Positions 4,517-6,263 of a stretch of 6,263 bases of DNA are shown here, piece by piece. A program made the translations under genes and the position numbers. A model generated the notes under the pieces. It saw only the letters and a list, made by a program, of their open reading frames with translations. It ran no database searches and was not told the origin of the DNA. How positions within the stretch are numbered: position 1 is the stretch's first letter; every line of letters starts with the position of its first letter. Origin of the DNA: JAVBSX01 sp964576215 (GTDB taxonomy: Bacteria; Planctomycetota; Planctomycetia; Pirellulales; Thermoguttaceae). The stretch spans positions 1 to 6,263 of the forward strand of contig CAZNVM010000359.1 in the NCBI GenBank assembly GCA_964576215.1, read 5' to 3'.

Positions 4517-6099
4517 TTTTTTTCTCTTTGTTCCAAACTGGCTTTTGCAGTGAGTCGAACATCCAGGCTGGTATCCTTATGGGAGGCTTGGAGCAACGAA
4601 AGGCGGCTGACTTCCCGTTTACCGTCGGCCAAAAGTGCGGCGGCTTTAGCGCGGAGAACCACGGATTCGTCCCGAAGCAACACGGTGCAAAGCGGTTCTT
4701 CGAGCAAGCCGACAAAGTTGCCGATTTCAATGCTTTTCAGCACCCTTGCTTTCATTTCGGGATTGCCGATCTGAAGTTCCAGGGCAAGTATCTCCGGTAA
4801 TGTCGGATCAACTTTTTGGATAATTTTCAAGGTTTTGATCCGTTGTTCTTCCGTGAACTGGTCGAAAGAATTGAGGAAACGCCGAATTTGAAATTCCGGC
4901 AACACCACTCTTACGGCTTCACGAACAACCTCGTGCGGACTATCGATTTTTTGAAGAATCTGCACCATTCCCAGTGTGGAATGGACTTTGCGAATTTGTC
5001 GCAAAGCCGTCGCCTGGACGTTCGGGTCTTCGTCGTCAACCGCTTCCAGGACGATTTCTTTTGATTCTTCGAAGGGGAAATTCGCAATTTCCGTGAGTGC
5101 GGCACATCGGCCCGCCGATTTACCATATTGATAAACCTGTCGACAAACCGCGTAAACTTCCCCCTTGGGAAGGTCGGAAAAACGAATCAGGTCCAATAGA
5201 CTTTGCTGCGATTTTTCCGAAAAGAGCGGCAATAGAGTCCGAATAGACGTAAGCCAATCGAACCGACGAACTCGCTGAACGTTCGCTTGAAAATAGGATG
5301 ACGGCGGCAAATCCATGTTCTCGAACAGATACTCCAAAAACGCCAGGTCGGTCCGATTGGAAAGGGTGGCAAGGATTAAACCGGGTGCCGTCGGTGCTTC
5401 CAGGCTGTCGAGAATGAACTTGAAAACAAATTCGTGATTTTCGGCCTGAACAATCCCGGAAAGTGCCGTATAGACCGGGTGTATCGGATTGCGGAACAAC
5501 TCCGCCGCGTTGAAATCCTTGTCCCGAACGTATCGCCCGAGGAGCAGAAAAACTTTGATGCAAGTCGGATCGTCGGACCGTCGAAAATTTTTGAGGTTGC
5601 GTTCGAGTTCCTGTCTCGTTTCACGCAGGATGTGCCGTTGCAACGCGTCGGGAACGTTGTGTTCCTCGATGTCTTTAATGAACTGTTTGGTCAAACGAAT
5701 AAGCAATTCGGCAATCGGAACTCCGGTTTTTTGTTCTCCTTCGGTTCGATCCGAGAGCATAAACAGCAACGTCGGGATCATGTCGTAGACTTTGAACTGA
5801 AGTACCGCTCGTACGGCGTTTTTCTGTAACGTGTGATCCTTGCTTAACAGAGCGGTCCGAATCGGTGTAACAAGTTTGTCCGGATTGGCCGCGAAAATTT
5901 CGTAAACCGGATCATCGGAGGATTTGCAATTCTGCATGGACTCCAGAATCGTTTTCGGGCCGCGCGTAAAGATGGTTTCGGCATACGCCGACTTCCGAAT
6001 TCCGGCGTGCGACGAATCCAGCGCAAGTTTCAAGAGTTCCGAAGCCGCACGATTGTTCGACCTCGTGAGAACCCGGATTGTTTGTTCGTATCCGCTCAT
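4513..6099 (-). CDS. HEAT-repeat protein
   Basis: This is a 528-residue, almost wholly helical protein with no signal peptide or membrane helix, hence probably cytoplasmic. Paired amphipathic helices typical of HEAT/armadillo-like repeats are clearest at the N-terminus (about 10-110) and in the last 180 residues. There, D-D-E-D-P-N-V-Q-A-T-A-L-R-Q-I (355-369), S-P-H-E-V-V-R-E-A-V and D-E-S-V-V-L-R-A-K-A-A-A-L-L repeat at intervals of about 30-45 residues. Such solenoids act as protein-binding scaffolds, and no catalytic motif is visible. I chose ATG 6097-6099. An in-frame TTG at 6171 would add 24 residues, but that stretch is AT-rich, overlaps promoter-like sequence and does not resemble a HEAT helix. 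Neither start has a good Shine-Dalgarno site. The gene ends in an A8 run and TGA that overlaps the next gene's ATG, so the two are probably co-transcribed and the HEAT protein may bind the cytoplasmic part of the downstream membrane protein (inference). Confidence 0.85.
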   Translation of the reverse strand: MSGYEQTIRVLTRSNNRAASELLKLALDSSHAGIRKSAYAETIFTRGPKTILESMQNCKSSDDPVYEIFAANPDKLVTPIRTALLSKDHTLQKNAVRAVLQFKVYDMIPTLLFMLSDRTEGEQKTGVPIAELLIRLTKQFIKDIEEHNVPDALQRHILRETRQELERNLKNFRRSDDPTCIKVFLLLGRYVRDKDFNAAELFRNPIHPVYTALSGIVQAENHEFVFKFILDSLEAPTAPGLILATLSNRTDLAFLEYLFENMDLPPSSYFQANVQRVRRFDWLTSIRTLLPLFSEKSQQSLLDLIRFSDLPKGEVYAVCRQVYQYGKSAGRCAALTEIANFPFEESKEIVLEAVDDEDPNVQATALRQIRKVHSTLGMVQILQKIDSPHEVVREAVRVVLPEFQIRRFLNSFDQFTEEQRIKTLKIIQKVDPTLPEILALELQIGNPEMKARVLKSIEIGNFVGLLEEPLCTVLLRDESVVLRAKAAALLADGKREVSRLSLLQASHKDTSLDVRLTAKASLEQREKK

Positions 6100-6110
6100 T
6101 GCACGGAATT

Positions 6111-6140
6111 TTAACGCAGTTCCTAATTTGACTGTATAAT
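6111..6140 (+). promoter_or_regulatory. Possible rightward promoter at the right margin
   Basis: A perfect TATAAT (6135-6140) is preceded by TTAACG (6111-6116) with an 18-bp spacer. It points away from the HEAT gene toward 6178 and beyond. The first ATG after it (6178) opens only 21 codons before TAA (6241-6243), so the gene it might serve would lie outside the window or be an RNA. AT-rich sequence here may give the match by chance. Confidence 0.35.
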
Positions 6141-6171
6141 AAAATTTTGTTTGTAACCCATTGTGGTACAA

Positions 6172-6263
6172 TAAGTTATGGAATCTCCTGTTTTTTTGCT
6201 GTTGACCGTGATTTCGCGTGTTAAAATGGGCAATTGGGGATAAATACTTGAAATTCCAACGTT
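6172..6263. other. Right margin without a recognised gene
   Basis: No ORF of useful length, RNA fold or repeat is seen. It is probably the upstream region shared by the leftward HEAT gene and whatever lies to the right. Confidence 0.4.

Noticed and set aside
3578..4774. A 398-codon open frame on the plus strand opposite the 436-residue and HEAT genes
   Set aside because: It runs through the repeat because CAGACGG units have no stops in any frame. Its product has no domain logic, while the minus strand gives a signal peptide, a membrane helix and HEAT repeats.
6100..6171. N-terminal extension of the HEAT gene from TTG at 6171
   Set aside because: The 24 residues are unlike the solenoid, the stretch is AT-rich and contains promoter-like sequence, and the nearest GGAG is 13 bases upstream, too far.
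6178..6243. 21-codon ORF after the rightward TATAAT
   Set aside because: Too short, no ribosome binding site, and no recognisable peptide.

Overview
The window looks like chromosomal DNA of a planctomycete-type bacterium (Planctomycetota). This is an inference from gene content: an ExbD/TolR protein with an N-terminal zinc ribbon, a proline-rich secreted protein of the kind common in that phylum, a long HEAT-repeat protein, and poor Shine-Dalgarno use at several starts. No 16S or other marker is present, so the assignment is moderate. I see no tRNA, rRNA, CRISPR, insertion sequence or phage gene.

Layout from left to right. (1) The 3' end of a gene cut by the window edge, resembling the C-terminal part of a YiiX/YaeF-type permuted papain-like hydrolase (+). 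(2) An ExbD/TolR-family protein with a CxxC...CxxC zinc ribbon (-). (3) Divergent to it, a 230-residue secreted Pro/Gln-rich protein of unknown function (+). (4) epmA, the EF-P lysine (beta-lysyl) ligase, complete (+). (5) Convergent with epmA, a two-gene leftward unit: a HEAT-repeat protein followed, through a 4-base ATGA stop/start overlap, by a 436-residue membrane-anchored protein of unknown function (-). (6) A short right margin with a possible rightward promoter.

The most unusual content is three palindromic repeat elements at 1890-1999, 3047-3139 and 4345-4514. Each is made of 7-bp units: GGGAATC/GGGCATC and its complement, TCATTTC, CAGACGG, and CTGCTGT. Each has inverted ends (23, 19 and 13 bp perfect). 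The 7-nt register runs unbroken through the apparent hairpin loops: 12 heptads in element 2, 22 in element 3, and 11 on the right side of element 1. Although their unit sequences differ, elements 1 and 3 share an identical 14-mer. They resemble the heptanucleotide STRR repeats known from filamentous cyanobacteria, but folded back on themselves.

Two of the elements reach into genes. Element 1 carries the annotated start codon and first residues of epmA. Element 3 covers the start and the first ~57 codons of the 436-residue protein, including part of its signal peptide. Seven is not a multiple of three, so gain or loss of one unit in element 3 would shift that gene out of frame, and both other frames hit a stop just beyond the array. 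This makes a plausible but untested phase-variable (contingency) locus. The rest of the genes are ordinary housekeeping or envelope functions with no evident common pathway.
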